64,000 nucleotides of DNA from CAZTQN01 sp964615765. GTDB lineage: Bacteria > Planctomycetota > Phycisphaerae > Phycisphaerales > UBA1924. The stretch spans positions 124,001-188,000 of the forward strand of contig CAZTQN010000004.1 of the NCBI GenBank assembly GCA_964615765.1, written 5' to 3'. Position 1 is the first letter of the stretch, and each line of letters starts with the position of its first letter. The translations under genes and the position numbers were made by a program. Under the pieces are notes generated by a model. The model did not search any database. It saw only the letters and a program-made list of their open reading frames with translations, and was not told the DNA's origin. This document shows positions 55,307 to 63,773 of this stretch, piece after piece.

Positions 55307-55540
55307 GGTGAAGACTCCGCTTCGGGAACCGGCTCGGCGCCGCGTGCAGCGCACGCGAGACTTGCGTCGGGCGATGCGCGACGAAGCTACCGAGCCGCGC
55401 GATGGTCCGCAAGGCCCATGTTCAGAAATGAGGCAGGCACCGCGCGGAGTGCCTCGAACGCGGGGGCGTTGGAGGCGCTTGCAACGGTCAAACCGTCCTC
55501 AAGCGGCCGAGTTTGCGCGGCCCGTTGTGCACAACCGCGC

Positions 55541-56200
55541 TCAGCGGCGCTCGATCACCTGCTCGGGGCTGTAGCGCACTTTCTTGAGCGGCGCGATCTC
55601 GTCGGCGGGCGAGCGGTAGCCGGCCGTGACGACGACGGAGGTCGCGTAGTCCGTGCCGGTCAGCCCGAGCGCGCGGTCGTACGCGGCGGGGTCGATGCCT
55701 TCCATCGGGCAGGTGTCGACGCCGAGCATCGCCGCCGAGTGCATGAAGAAGCCGAGCGCGATGTAGACCTGGCGCGAGGTCCACGCGTTGACGTCGAAGC
55801 CCGGCGGCGGCTTGGAGACCCAGCCGGACATCATGTCGATGTAGCCCTGGAACGACGCGCGCGGGACGGCCCGGACTTCCGCGATGCGGTCGGCGAAGCG
55901 GCTGACTTCCTTCACGTCCATCGACGTGCGCCGCGCCAGCACGACCAGGTGCGACGCGTCGGTGATCTGCGGCTGGTTCCACGACGAGCCGCGGAGCTGG
56001 GCCCGCAGCGCGGGCGTCTCAACGACGATGAACTTCCACGGCTGCAGCCCGAAGCTGGACGGCGTGAGGCGGAGCGACTCTTCGAGCGTGCGCCAGGTGT
56101 CGGCGGGGATGATGCGGGCGGCGTCGAACTTCTTGACGGCGTAGCGCCAGTTCAGGGCGTCCAGGATCTGTTGGCTCGAGACAGGGTGCATCGTTGGCAT
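55541..56200 (-). CDS. NAD(P)H nitroreductase family flavoprotein
   Basis: About 219 residues from the ATG at 56200; ATGs at 56224 and 56191 are alternatives and none has a good ribosome site. Features are LNWRYAVKKFDAARIIPADT, LTPSSFGLQPWKFIVV, RQVYIALGFFMHSAAMLGVD and a C-terminal GYRSPADEIAPLKKVR. These are NfsB/NfnB-type FMN nitroreductase motifs. The natural substrate is not deducible. No quinone-pathway partner is adjacent. Confidence 0.88.
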   Translation of the reverse strand: MPTMHPVSSQQILDALNWRYAVKKFDAARIIPADTWRTLEESLRLTPSSFGLQPWKFIVVETPALRAQLRGSSWNQPQITDASHLVVLARRTSMDVKEVSRFADRIAEVRAVPRASFQGYIDMMSGWVSKPPPGFDVNAWTSRQVYIALGFFMHSAAMLGVDTCPMEGIDPAAYDRALGLTGTDYATSVVVTAGYRSPADEIAPLKKVRYSPEQVIERR

Positions 56201-56267
56201 AGTGGGCGAGTGTACTCGGCACATGAAAGGACACTCACCGGTGACTGGGTGAGCGCGCGGTCTCTAC

Positions 56268-56425
56268 CTAAACCCCCGCCCACCCCCGCCAACCCCCGCC
56301 CACCCACGCCCCCCCACCTTCCCCATCCCCCACTCCCCCTCCGCGTCTCCGCGTCTCCGCGGCGATTCCCCCCGCCCCCCCCACCCCCCGCCCCCCGCCC
56401 CCCGCCCCCCCCACCCCTACACTTG
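56268..56425. repeat. C-rich low-complexity tract before cysD
   Basis: Nearly all C with scattered G and A, including CCCCCGCCCA and CGCGTCTCC duplications. It holds no recognisable promoter, although cysD must be expressed from here. Confidence 0.8.
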
Positions 56426-56429
56426 CCGC

Positions 56430-57419
56430 TTGTTGACCCAGACGCAGGCACACACGAATATCGGCGGGGCGAGCGGACGACCGGGCACGCGGCTGTCGAG
56501 CCATTTGCGATGGCTGGAGGCCGAGTCGATCCACATCATGCGCGAGGTCGCCGCGGAGTTTGAGCGGCCGGCCCTGCTGTTCAGCGGCGGCAAGGACTCG
56601 ATCGTGATGGTGCATCTGGCGCTGAAGGCGTTCCGCCCGGCGCGGCTGCCGTTCCCGCTGGTGCACATCGACACCGGGCACAACTTTCCGGAGGCGATCG
56701 CGTTCCGCGACGCGATGGCGGCGAAGATCGGCGAGCGGCTGATCGTGCGGAATGTGGCGGACGCGATCGCGGCGGGGTTCGCGACCGAGGACCCGGGGCC
56801 GCACCCCAGCCGCAACCGGGCCCAGATCCCGACGCTGCTGCGCACCATCGAGGAGTTCCGCTTCGACGCGCTCTTTGGCGGGGCCCGGCGCGACGAGGAG
56901 AAGGCGCGCGCGAAGGAGCGGATCTTCTCGTTCCGCGACGCCTTCGGGCAGTGGGACCCGAAGAACCAGCGGCCGGAACTGTGGAACCTGTACAACGGGC
57001 GCATCCGGCGCGGGACCGCGGCGGGGGCGGGGGGGGCGGAGGAAGGCGAGCACATCCGCGCGTTCCCGCTGAGCAACTGGACGGAACTGGACGTGTGGCG
57101 GTATATCGCCGCCGAGGGGATCGAGCTGCCGAGCATTTACTTCTCGCACGAGCGCGAGGTCGTCATCCGCGGGTCGCAGATCTGCCCGATCTCGGATTTC
57201 TTCCCGCTGCGCGCGGGGGAGACGGCGGTCAAGAAGATCGTGCGGTTCCGGACCGTCGGCGACATGACGTGCACCGCGGGCGTCGAGAGCCCAGCGGCGA
57301 GCGTGGAGGAGATCATCGAGGAGATCGCCGCGTCGCGCACCAGCGAGCGCGGGGCCCGGTTGGATGACACGTTCAGCGAAGCTGCGATGGAAGACCGCAA
57401 GCGCGAGGGGTACTTCTGA
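56430..57419 (+). CDS. cysD: Sulfate adenylyltransferase subunit 2
   Basis: The 329-residue protein has the PP-loop LLFSGGKDSIV, PLVHIDTGHNFPE, the GGARRDEEKARAKER segment, NWTELDVWRYI, and a C-terminal GDMTCTAGVES. It is the adenylylating subunit that makes APS from sulfate and ATP. The start is a TTG at 56430; no ATG precedes the conserved region and the ribosome site is poor, so the first 20 residues are uncertain. A Gly/Ala-rich segment (RRGTAAGAGGAEEGEH) is inserted relative to the family. It overlaps cysN by one nt. Confidence 0.95.
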   Translation: MLTQTQAHTNIGGASGRPGTRLSSHLRWLEAESIHIMREVAAEFERPALLFSGGKDSIVMVHLALKAFRPARLPFPLVHIDTGHNFPEAIAFRDAMAAKIGERLIVRNVADAIAAGFATEDPGPHPSRNRAQIPTLLRTIEEFRFDALFGGARRDEEKARAKERIFSFRDAFGQWDPKNQRPELWNLYNGRIRRGTAAGAGGAEEGEHIRAFPLSNWTELDVWRYIAAEGIELPSIYFSHEREVVIRGSQICPISDFFPLRAGETAVKKIVRFRTVGDMTCTAGVESPAASVEEIIEEIAASRTSERGARLDDTFSEAAMEDRKREGYF

Positions 57420-58891
57420 TGGGCGCGGCGGCGAATGGGTCAAGCGCGTTGGCGCACGGGCGCGCGGTCGAAGTGGTGCATCACGACCTTCTGCGCATGA
57501 TCACGTGCGGGTCGGTCGATGACGGCAAGTCGACGCTCATCGGGCGGCTGCTGTACGACACCAAGAGCATCTTCGTCGACCAGTGGGAAGCGGTGCACCG
57601 GACCAGCATCAAGCGCGGCGACGCGCGGGTGGACCTGGCGCTCTTGACCGACGGCCTGCGGGCCGAGCGCGAGCAGGGGATCACGATCGACGTGGCGTAC
57701 CGGTATTTCTCGACGCCGCGGCGGAACTTCATCCTGGCCGACACGCCGGGGCACGTGCAGTACACGCGCAACATGGCGACGGGCGCGAGCACGGCGGACC
57801 TGGCGGCGATATTGATCGACGCGCGGCAGGGCGTGCTGGAGCAGACGCGCCGGCACGCGACCATCGCCGCGATGCTGGGCGTGCGGCACCTGGTGCTGTG
57901 CGTGAACAAGATGGACCTGGTCGGGTTCGACCGGGGCGTGTTCGAGTCGATCGTGGCCGAGTTTCGCGCGTTCACAAAGCGCGCGGTCGCGGGCTTCGGC
58001 GACGTGTTCGCGGGCACGGAGACGACGGCGATCCCGATCGCAGCTCTGCTGGGTGACAACGTCGTCGAGCGGTCGAAGGCGATGGCGTGGTTCGACGGGC
58101 CGACGGTGCTGGAGCACATCGAGACGGTGCCGACACGACCCCCCACCCCCGCCCCCGCCCCCACCCCCCAAACAACGCGCGTCGCGCCGATGGCGTCGGT
58201 GCGGCTGCCGGTGCAGTGGGTGGTGCGGCCGCAGGACGCGGCGCACGCGGACTACCGGGCGATCTGCGGGCAGATTGCGGGGGTTGCGGGGGTTGGCGGG
58301 GGTGGGGAGCTGCGCGTCGGCGATGACGTGGTGCTGCTGCCGAGCGGGCGGCGGACGCGCGTGGCGCGGATGCACGTGGGCGACGAAGAGGTCGAGACGG
58401 CCCGGGCCCCGATGAGCGTGTCGGTGGTGCTGGAGGATGATGTCGACGCGTCGCGCGGCGAGATGCTGGTTCCGGCGAAGGACGTTCCGGCGCGGGATGT
58501 TCCGACGGAGCCTGTCGAGGGCGAGGGCGCGGGCAGGGCGGGCGGGCCGCGGGTGACGAACCGGCTCGAGGCCGACGTGGTGTGGATGCACGCGCGGGCG
58601 ATGACGCCGGGGCGGGTGTACCTGGTCAAGCACACGACGCGGACGGTGAAGGCGCGCTTGAGCGCGCCGAGCGCGCGGATGGACTTTTCGGGGGGGGCCG
58701 CGGCGGGGCGCGGCGATGGCGCGGGGGGGGCGAGCGCGGCGGCGCTGGGCATGAACGACATCGGGCGAGTGACGGTGCAGTTGGCGTCGCCGATTGTGTG
58801 CGACGCGTACCGCGCCTGCCGCGTGACCGGGGCGTTTATTGTGATCGATGAGGCGAGCAACGAGACGGTTGGGGCGGGGATGGTGGTGTAG
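57419..58891 (+). CDS. cysN: Sulfate adenylyltransferase subunit 1 (GTPase)
   Basis: The 490-residue GTPase has G1 GSVDDGKST, the effector segment with EQGITIDVAYRYF, G3 DTPGHVQYT and G4 NKMDL. It couples GTP hydrolysis to sulfate activation by CysD. The C-terminal beta-barrel domains are interrupted by three low-complexity inserts: Pro-rich (RPPTPAPAPTPQTTR), Gly-rich (AGVAGVGGGGEL) and AAAGRGDGAGGASAAA. No CysC kinase domain is fused. Confidence 0.95.
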   Translation: MGAAANGSSALAHGRAVEVVHHDLLRMITCGSVDDGKSTLIGRLLYDTKSIFVDQWEAVHRTSIKRGDARVDLALLTDGLRAEREQGITIDVAYRYFSTPRRNFILADTPGHVQYTRNMATGASTADLAAILIDARQGVLEQTRRHATIAAMLGVRHLVLCVNKMDLVGFDRGVFESIVAEFRAFTKRAVAGFGDVFAGTETTAIPIAALLGDNVVERSKAMAWFDGPTVLEHIETVPTRPPTPAPAPTPQTTRVAPMASVRLPVQWVVRPQDAAHADYRAICGQIAGVAGVGGGGELRVGDDVVLLPSGRRTRVARMHVGDEEVETARAPMSVSVVLEDDVDASRGEMLVPAKDVPARDVPTEPVEGEGAGRAGGPRVTNRLEADVVWMHARAMTPGRVYLVKHTTRTVKARLSAPSARMDFSGGAAAGRGDGAGGASAAALGMNDIGRVTVQLASPIVCDAYRACRVTGAFIVIDEASNETVGAGMVV

Positions 58892-58893
58892 CG

Positions 58894-59062
58894 GGGAACG
58901 GGATTTGGGATTCGGGAAGCGGGAAGCGGGAAGCGGGAAGCGGATTGAACGCGAAGGCGCGAAGGGGCGAAGGGGGAGGGGTGGGATGCGGGCGCGTGAG
59001 CCAAATCCCGAATCCCGAGTCCCGAATCCCGACCTCCCGAATCCCGGCTCCCGCTTCCCGGC
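58894..59062. repeat. Inverted heptamer arms (GGGAAGC / TCCCGAA)
   Basis: GGATTCG/GGAAGCG heptamers at 58894-58945 and TCCCGAA/TCCCGAG heptamers at 59005-59062 are largely complementary. They enclose TTGAACGCGAAGGCGCGAAG, making a large potential stem-loop just before array 2. Confidence 0.8.
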
Positions 59063-59072
59063 CACACGCTTC

Positions 59073-59282
59073 TCCCGCACGGCCGCGCGATACAAGCGTG
59101 CGGGAAGATGATGTTCCCGAACGCTTTTGTCGCGCGAGCGGTCGGGAAGAGGCTTTGGCCGCACGGTTTTGCTGTCCGAGCGTTCGGGAGAATGATTTTC
59201 CCGCACGCTCGCGCAGCGCCATCGTGCGGGAACACGGCCTTCCCGCACGGTCAAACAGCGCAGCATTTGCGCAACACAGCCG
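59073..59282. repeat. Five 42-bp palindromic tandem units, array 2
   Basis: Units start at 59073, 59115, 59157, 59199 and 59241, exactly 42 bp apart. The unit start is TCCCGCACG or close. Each is paired with an inverted CGTGCGGGA about 17 nt later, and the interior varies. Unit sequence differs from array 1 but period and copy number are the same. The following 59283-59529 is C-rich low-complexity with no gene. Confidence 0.88.
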
Positions 59283-59418
59283 CCACGGGCCCCCGGCATC
59301 GCCCACAGCCCCCACCGCCCCACCCTCACCGCGTCACCCCCGCACCCCCGCACCCCATCACCGCGGCACGCGCCCCCCCGCCCCGCGGGGCCCCCCGCCC
59401 GCGGGGCCCCGGCGCCCC

Positions 59419-59428
59419 NNNNNNNNNN
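59419..59428. other. Assembly gap (10 N)
   Basis: A run of ten Ns interrupts an extremely C-rich tract. True length and sequence here are unknown. Confidence 0.99.
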
Positions 59429-59529
59429 CCACAAGCCGACAGCCCCGACCCCGGTCCCCCCCGCCCCGGGCCCCCGCCCCCCCCGCCCCGCGGCCCCCCC
59501 CCCCGGCCCCCCCCTCCCCCCCCCCGCCC

Positions 59530-60513
59530 TCACGGACAGCCGCTGAACCACGCGGTGAGGTAGTCGAAGATGTCCTGGACGGTGATGCCGCCAGCGTTGT
59601 TGAAGTCGGCGGAGGGGGCGTTGCTGAACCAGGCGGTCAGGTAATCGAAGATGTCCTGGACGGTGATGCCGCCGGCGTTGTTGAAGTCGGCCGGGCAGGT
59701 CGGCGTGGAGGTCGGGGGGACGGCGGCCTGGTTGAGAGCGAGGGCGCCGCGGACGGTGGTGCGCCCGCCAGCCGGGATGGTGAGGTTCCACTGGTAAGCG
59801 GCGGTGAAGTCGGCGGCGGCGAAGGGGAGGCCGGTGTTGTCGAGGTTGGTGATCGCGGTGTCGGCGAGGGTCCCGCGGACCGTGGAGAAGGCCGTCACGC
59901 GGAAGGCATCGGGGGCCAAGCCCAGGAACTGGGCGGTGGCCTGGGTCGCGGTATCGGTAACGCCGATGCGGCCGGGTTCGAGGAGCGAGGCGCTGTCGCT
60001 GCCGGCGGTGTTGGAGACGTCGAAATCCGTGTAGGCGAACAGGGCCAGGTTGAGCGTGCTCGCCGAGGTGTTCACGAGTTCGCACGTGTACGCGACGTTG
60101 GCGGCGGGCGGGGCGTCGGCGCCGTCGGTGAGGGTGAAGGTGAGGGTCGCGGTGAAGCCCTCCGGCTCGGTGTAGGTGAGGACGATGGAGTTGCCGGTGG
60201 CCGAGCCGCTGGTGCGGTTGGAGAGGGCGAACTCGCGGGAGGTCACGCCGTTGACGCGGTACCACCACCAGTGCTGGAAGAGGTGGTCGGTGGTGGTGAT
60301 GCCGCCGGTGTTGAGCAGGGCGGTGGAGCCGCCAGCGGTGCCGGTGCGGATCGCCGCGCCGGAGGAGTTGGCGAACGTGGCGCTGGGGTCGATGGTGAAG
60401 GTGGAGTTGCCGTCGGTCGCGGTTTGCGCGGCGGCGCCGGAGGCACAGACGACGGCGGCGACACACCAGACCCCGAGCGGACGGAGGAAGGACGCGCTGT
60501 GCAGACGGACCAT
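59530..60513 (-). CDS. Exported protein with duplicated dockerin-like C-terminal repeats
   Basis: The 327-residue protein has a signal peptide (PLGVWCVAAVVCASGAAAQ). About 220 residues of beta-rich sequence with TYTEPEGFTATLTFTLTDGA-like strands follow. The C terminus has two nearly identical repeats (ADFNNAGGITVQDIFDYLTA, then WFS), the DNA of which is repeated almost exactly (59543-59605 and 59623-59685). Asp/Asn spacing fits a calcium loop. The terminal Cys-Pro and Trp match the tails of the esterase at 22.4 kb and the propeller protein at 62.5 kb. The body function is unknown. Confidence 0.75.
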   Translation of the reverse strand: MVRLHSASFLRPLGVWCVAAVVCASGAAAQTATDGNSTFTIDPSATFANSSGAAIRTGTAGGSTALLNTGGITTTDHLFQHWWWYRVNGVTSREFALSNRTSGSATGNSIVLTYTEPEGFTATLTFTLTDGADAPPAANVAYTCELVNTSASTLNLALFAYTDFDVSNTAGSDSASLLEPGRIGVTDTATQATAQFLGLAPDAFRVTAFSTVRGTLADTAITNLDNTGLPFAAADFTAAYQWNLTIPAGGRTTVRGALALNQAAVPPTSTPTCPADFNNAGGITVQDIFDYLTAWFSNAPSADFNNAGGITVQDIFDYLTAWFSGCP

Positions 60514-60605
60514 GAGTTGAGCCCTCGGTTCGAGGAACGGCCCCCGCCTCCCCGTCCGCGTGAGCGTACCACAAAAACGCCGCGGCGCCCCGGGAAATTT
60601 GCGGG

Positions 60606-60656
60606 TGCAGGGGCCAGAGGTCAGAGGTGAGAGGTCAGGGGCGGGGGGGCGGGGGG
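60606..60656. repeat. AGGTCAG / GGGCCAG heptamers after mqnE
   Basis: Units such as GGGCCAG, AGGTCAG and AGGTGAG in 7-nt register, ending in a G-run, lie at the 3' side of mqnE. Confidence 0.7.
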
Positions 60657-60659
60657 GGT

Positions 60660-62324
60660 TCAGATGGCGAGGGACCAGCGGTGGCCGTCGCGGCGGACGG
60701 GGCGGTACAGGGTGTCGCGCTCGACGGGGACGAAGCCGGCGTCGCGGATGGCCTTTTTCAAGGTGTGGACGCCGACTTCCTGGTGGGTGCGGACGTTGTC
60801 GCCGGTGTGGCCCTGGCCCACGCCGTGGCCGACTTTCGTGATGTCGTACCAGACGACGGTGCCGTCGAGGTCGTCGGCGCCGGCTTGGAGCATGAGCTGG
60901 GCCATGGGGAGGGTCTGCATGATCCAGAAGGCTTTGACGTGGGGGAAGTTGTCGAGCATCAGCCGGGCGATGGCGAGGGTGCGGAGGTTCTCAAGACCGG
61001 CGGGGCCGGGGAGCTTTTCGAGGGCGCTGCCGTCGGGAATGAAGGGGAGGGGGATGATGGTTTGGAAGTAGCCGGGGGGGGGAAGGGCCGAGGGCCGAGG
61101 GCCGAGGGCCGAGGCGGAGCTAAAGGCGATGTGTTCGGGGAGTGGGGTGCCGGGGCGGGTGAGGGTGATGATGGGGATGTCGTCGCCCTCGTCGGCGGTG
61201 TAGCCGAGGTGGTTGGGGTCGGGGGAGGACGAAGGGCCGAGGGCCGGGGGCCGAGGGCCGAGGGGGGATGGAGCCGGAGACGTGGAGGGAGACGACGGGT
61301 GAGAGGCGAGCGGAGAAGAACCCACCCCCTGCCCCCTCCCTCTGGGAGGGGGTGAGTGGGATTCGGACCTCGGCCCTTGGCCCTCGGCCCTCGGCCCTCC
61401 TTCTTCCCCCGTGTACCCCATCCGCAAAAGCGCGCGGTCTTGGGCGCGGCGGAGCATGTCCATGTGGACGAGGCGGTCGTGGCGGTGCTCGATGTGGCCG
61501 TAGAGGATGGTGGCGTTGGAGTTGAGGCCCAGGGAGTGGGCGACGCGGTGGACGTCGAGCCAGACGTCGGAGCGGATCTTGCCTTTGAAGGCTTCGTCGT
61601 GGACGCGGTCGTCGAAGACCTCGGCCCCGCCGCCGGGGAGCGAGCCCAGGCCGGCGTCTTTCAGTGCTTCAAGCACGTAGCGGATGCCGGCGGTGCGGTC
61701 GTCGGCGCGGTACTTCTTGGCGATCTTCGCGAGGTGCACGATCTCGACGGCGGTGAAGGCCTTGATGTGCAGAGCGGGGAGGGCCGAGGGGGTAGGCCCG
61801 AGGGCCGAGGGGGATTCATTCTGCACCTCGGCCCTCGGCCCTTGGCCCTCGGCCCTCGCCTTTTCCGCTTCATCGCGGATGGTGGAGATGAGTTCGGGGT
61901 AGTAGTCCCACGGGAGGTAGGGGTGCAGGCCGCCGACGACGTGCATTTCGGTGGCGCCAGCCTCGACGGCCTGGCGGACCTGGTCGCGGACGTACGCCAT
62001 GTCGCGGGTGTAGGCGCCGGCTTCGCCTTGTTTGCGATAGAACTCGCAGAACGAGCAGGAGAGCGCGCACACGTTGCTGTAGTTCATGTGGCGGTTGATG
62101 TTGTAGTACGCGCGGTCGCCGTGGAGCCGGCGGCGGACGCGGTCGGCGAGCTCGCAGACGGCCCAGATGTCCGGGGTTTCAAACAGAAAGCGGCCGTCGT
62201 CGAGCGTGAGCCGCTCGCCGCGATCGACCTTGGCGGCGATGGCGGCCATGGCGGCGCTGTGATCGCTGGTGGGGAGCGCGCCAAAGGCGGCGGGGAAGGA
62301 CGAGGTCGCGCACGTCATGGCCAA
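60660..62324 (-). CDS. mqnE: Aminodeoxyfutalosine synthase with three repeat-derived insertions
   Basis: The 554-residue protein is MqnE by its radical SAM cluster C86-x3-C90-x2-C93 (CALSCSFC), YYNINRHMNYSN, GGLHPYLPWDYY, HIKAFTAVEIVHLAK, GLGSLPGGGAEVF, ILYGHIEHR and FWIMQTLPMAQLML. MqnE joins 3-(1-carboxyvinyloxy)benzoate and SAM in the futalosine route to menaquinone. It is about 170 residues longer than usual. Most of the excess lies in three segments with repeat character: about 156-184, 308-368 and 402-416, rich in ALGPRPS and PRAEGQGPR. Catalytic motifs are intact, so the enzyme is probably functional. Confidence 0.93.
   Translation of the reverse strand: MAMTCATSSFPAAFGALPTSDHSAAMAAIAAKVDRGERLTLDDGRFLFETPDIWAVCELADRVRRRLHGDRAYYNINRHMNYSNVCALSCSFCEFYRKQGEAGAYTRDMAYVRDQVRQAVEAGATEMHVVGGLHPYLPWDYYPELISTIRDEAEKARAEGQGPRAEVQNESPSALGPTPSALPALHIKAFTAVEIVHLAKIAKKYRADDRTAGIRYVLEALKDAGLGSLPGGGAEVFDDRVHDEAFKGKIRSDVWLDVHRVAHSLGLNSNATILYGHIEHRHDRLVHMDMLRRAQDRALLRMGYTGEEGGPRAEGQGPRSESHSPPPRGRGQGVGSSPLASHPSSPSTSPAPSPLGPRPPALGPSSSPDPNHLGYTADEGDDIPIITLTRPGTPLPEHIAFSSASALGPRPSALPPPGYFQTIIPLPFIPDGSALEKLPGPAGLENLRTLAIARLMLDNFPHVKAFWIMQTLPMAQLMLQAGADDLDGTVVWYDITKVGHGVGQGHTGDNVRTHQEVGVHTLKKAIRDAGFVPVERDTLYRPVRRDGHRWSLAI
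61077..61121. repeat. GGGCCGA heptamers inside mqnE (third insertion)
   Basis: Four exact GGGCCGA heptamers in a row. On the coding strand they read TCGGCCC, giving SALGPRPSAL. Three heptamers make 21 nt and so keep the frame. Confidence 0.88.
61221..61403. repeat. Composite repeat element inside mqnE (second insertion)
   Basis: GGGCCGA heptamers (61231-61265), a palindromic core (61319-61353) and inverted TCGGCCC heptamers (61372-61403) form a large inverted structure. It is translated in frame as about 61 residues. Confidence 0.88.
61773..61859. repeat. Inverted heptamer element inside mqnE (first insertion)
   Basis: AGGGCCGAGGG arms on the left and CCTCGGCCCT arms on the right flank a short ATTCATTCTG loop. 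It is translated as about 29 residues between the conserved DEAEKAR and LHIKAF segments. Confidence 0.88.
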
Positions 62325-62460
62325 TGATAGAAATCCGGTTCACAGTTTTCAATGATTCTTGAAAACCGCGGCACGTGGGAGGAAGGGGCGTGAGGCCGTG
62401 GGGCGTGGAACCCACCCGGGATATCCGCGAATAGACCCGGACCCTTGTGGGAGAATAACC

Positions 62461-63735
62461 ATGACCAAGCGGGTGCTTGCCGGCGTGCTGTGCGGGGGTG
62501 TGGTGGCGATTAGCGTGGGCGGCTGGACGCCCGACGCGCACGGGCAGTGCCCGGGCGGCGGCGTGTGGGGCGCGGCGAGCGGGCAGTTTCCCAACGGGCC
62601 GGTGCTCTCGATCACTCGGGCAAGCACGGGCGAGGTGATTGTTGCCGGCGCGTTCTCGACGCCGGGGCGGCGGATCGCGCGCTTCAACCCGACGACGGGC
62701 GCGTGGACGGGCTTTGGATCGAGCTTGCTGGGTACGGCGCTGTACGCGGCGGTTGAGTTGCCGAACCGGGATGTCGTGGCGGGCGGCGATCAGGGCCTGT
62801 GGCGGTGGAAGGCGTCGAACAACACGTGGTCTCGCGTTGACGGCGTGTCGTCGGCGCAGGTGAATGCGCTGGTGCGGCTGCCGGATGGGCGCGTGGTCGC
62901 GGGCGGGTCGTTCAACTCGGGCGCGCGGCTGGCGGTTGTTGATCCGGCGACGGGCACGGGGACGGAGGTGGCGGGCGGGCCGAACGGGGAGGTGGCGGCC
63001 TTGGCGGTGGCGGGGGATGGGTCGGTGTATGTGGGCGGGTACTTCACGAGCGTGGGCGGGCAGGCGGCCAGCCGCGTGGCGCGGTGGTCGCCAACGAGCG
63101 GGACGTGGACGGCGCTGGGCGCGGGCGTGAACTCGGTCGCGATGAGCCTGCTGGTGTTGCCCGGCGGCGACGTGCTGGTGGGCGGGGACTTCACGACGGC
63201 GGGCGATGGGACGGCGTCGCGGCTGGCGCGGTGGTCGCCAACGAGCGGGACGTGGAGCGAGGTGGGCGGCGGCGTGAACGACCGGGTGACGGCGCTGACG
63301 GCGACATCGCAGGGCGAGGTCATCGTTGGCGGTCTGTTCATTCAGACGGGCAGGCTGGGGGGGTCGGGGGGGGCGGGGGGCGTGCAGTCGCACCCGGGGA
63401 TTGCGCGGCTGGACCCGGTGACGGAGCGGTGGTCGCCGGTGGGCGGCGGGGTCAGTTCGACGGTGTACGCGGTGCACGAAGTTGGGAACGGGCGGCTGAT
63501 CGTGGGCGGCGCGTTCTTGACAGCGGGGAGTGTGAACGCGCCGCGGATCGCGCAGGTGTGGACGCGGCGTGTGTGCGCGGGCGACTTCAACTGCTCGCAG
63601 ACGCGCAGCGTGGATGATGTGTTCGCGTACGTGCGGGCGTATCTCGAGGGTGATGCGCTGGCGGATGTGGACGGGGACGGCGCGGTCGCGATCGCGGATC
63701 TGTACCGGTTCCTGAGCGACTGGCTGGCGTGCTAG
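62461..63735 (+). CDS. Exported beta-propeller-like protein with dockerin-like tail
   Basis: The ATG at 62461 with GGGAGAA upstream gives 424 residues. A signal peptide (VLAGVLCGGVVAISVGGWTP) leads to seven or so repeats of the form GEVIVAGxFxxxG...RxARxxPTTGxWxxxG. This is a delta-60/Kelch-like blade pattern in which GG(D/S)F and W recur about every 50 residues. The C terminus is a dockerin-like pair (CAGDFNCSQTRSVDDVFAYV, then DVDGDGAVAIADLYRFLSDW) with canonical DxDxDG calcium spacing. It is probably an extracellular binding protein. Two blades share the exact segment RWSPTSGTW. Confidence 0.78.
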   Translation: MTKRVLAGVLCGGVVAISVGGWTPDAHGQCPGGGVWGAASGQFPNGPVLSITRASTGEVIVAGAFSTPGRRIARFNPTTGAWTGFGSSLLGTALYAAVELPNRDVVAGGDQGLWRWKASNNTWSRVDGVSSAQVNALVRLPDGRVVAGGSFNSGARLAVVDPATGTGTEVAGGPNGEVAALAVAGDGSVYVGGYFTSVGGQAASRVARWSPTSGTWTALGAGVNSVAMSLLVLPGGDVLVGGDFTTAGDGTASRLARWSPTSGTWSEVGGGVNDRVTALTATSQGEVIVGGLFIQTGRLGGSGGAGGVQSHPGIARLDPVTERWSPVGGGVSSTVYAVHEVGNGRLIVGGAFLTAGSVNAPRIAQVWTRRVCAGDFNCSQTRSVDDVFAYVRAYLEGDALADVDGDGAVAIADLYRFLSDWLAC

Positions 63736-63773
63736 CGGAGCGTGCGCGGCAGGCCGGTACACTCGCCGGCCGG

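Noticed and set aside
56430..58891. Sulfation gene cluster with the gene at 63.8 kb
   Set aside because: The possible sulfotransferase is 5 kb away, incomplete and weakly supported; no APS kinase is seen.
59073..59282. CRISPR array or repeat-protein gene
   Set aside because: All frames give 14-residue repeats only because 42 is a multiple of 3; there is no ribosome site or conserved protein, and no cas genes.
57440..60574. Long minus-strand reading frame of over 1000 codons
   Set aside because: It runs antisense to cysN, through the N gap and the repeat array, and has Arg/His-rich composition typical of antisense frames in high-GC DNA.
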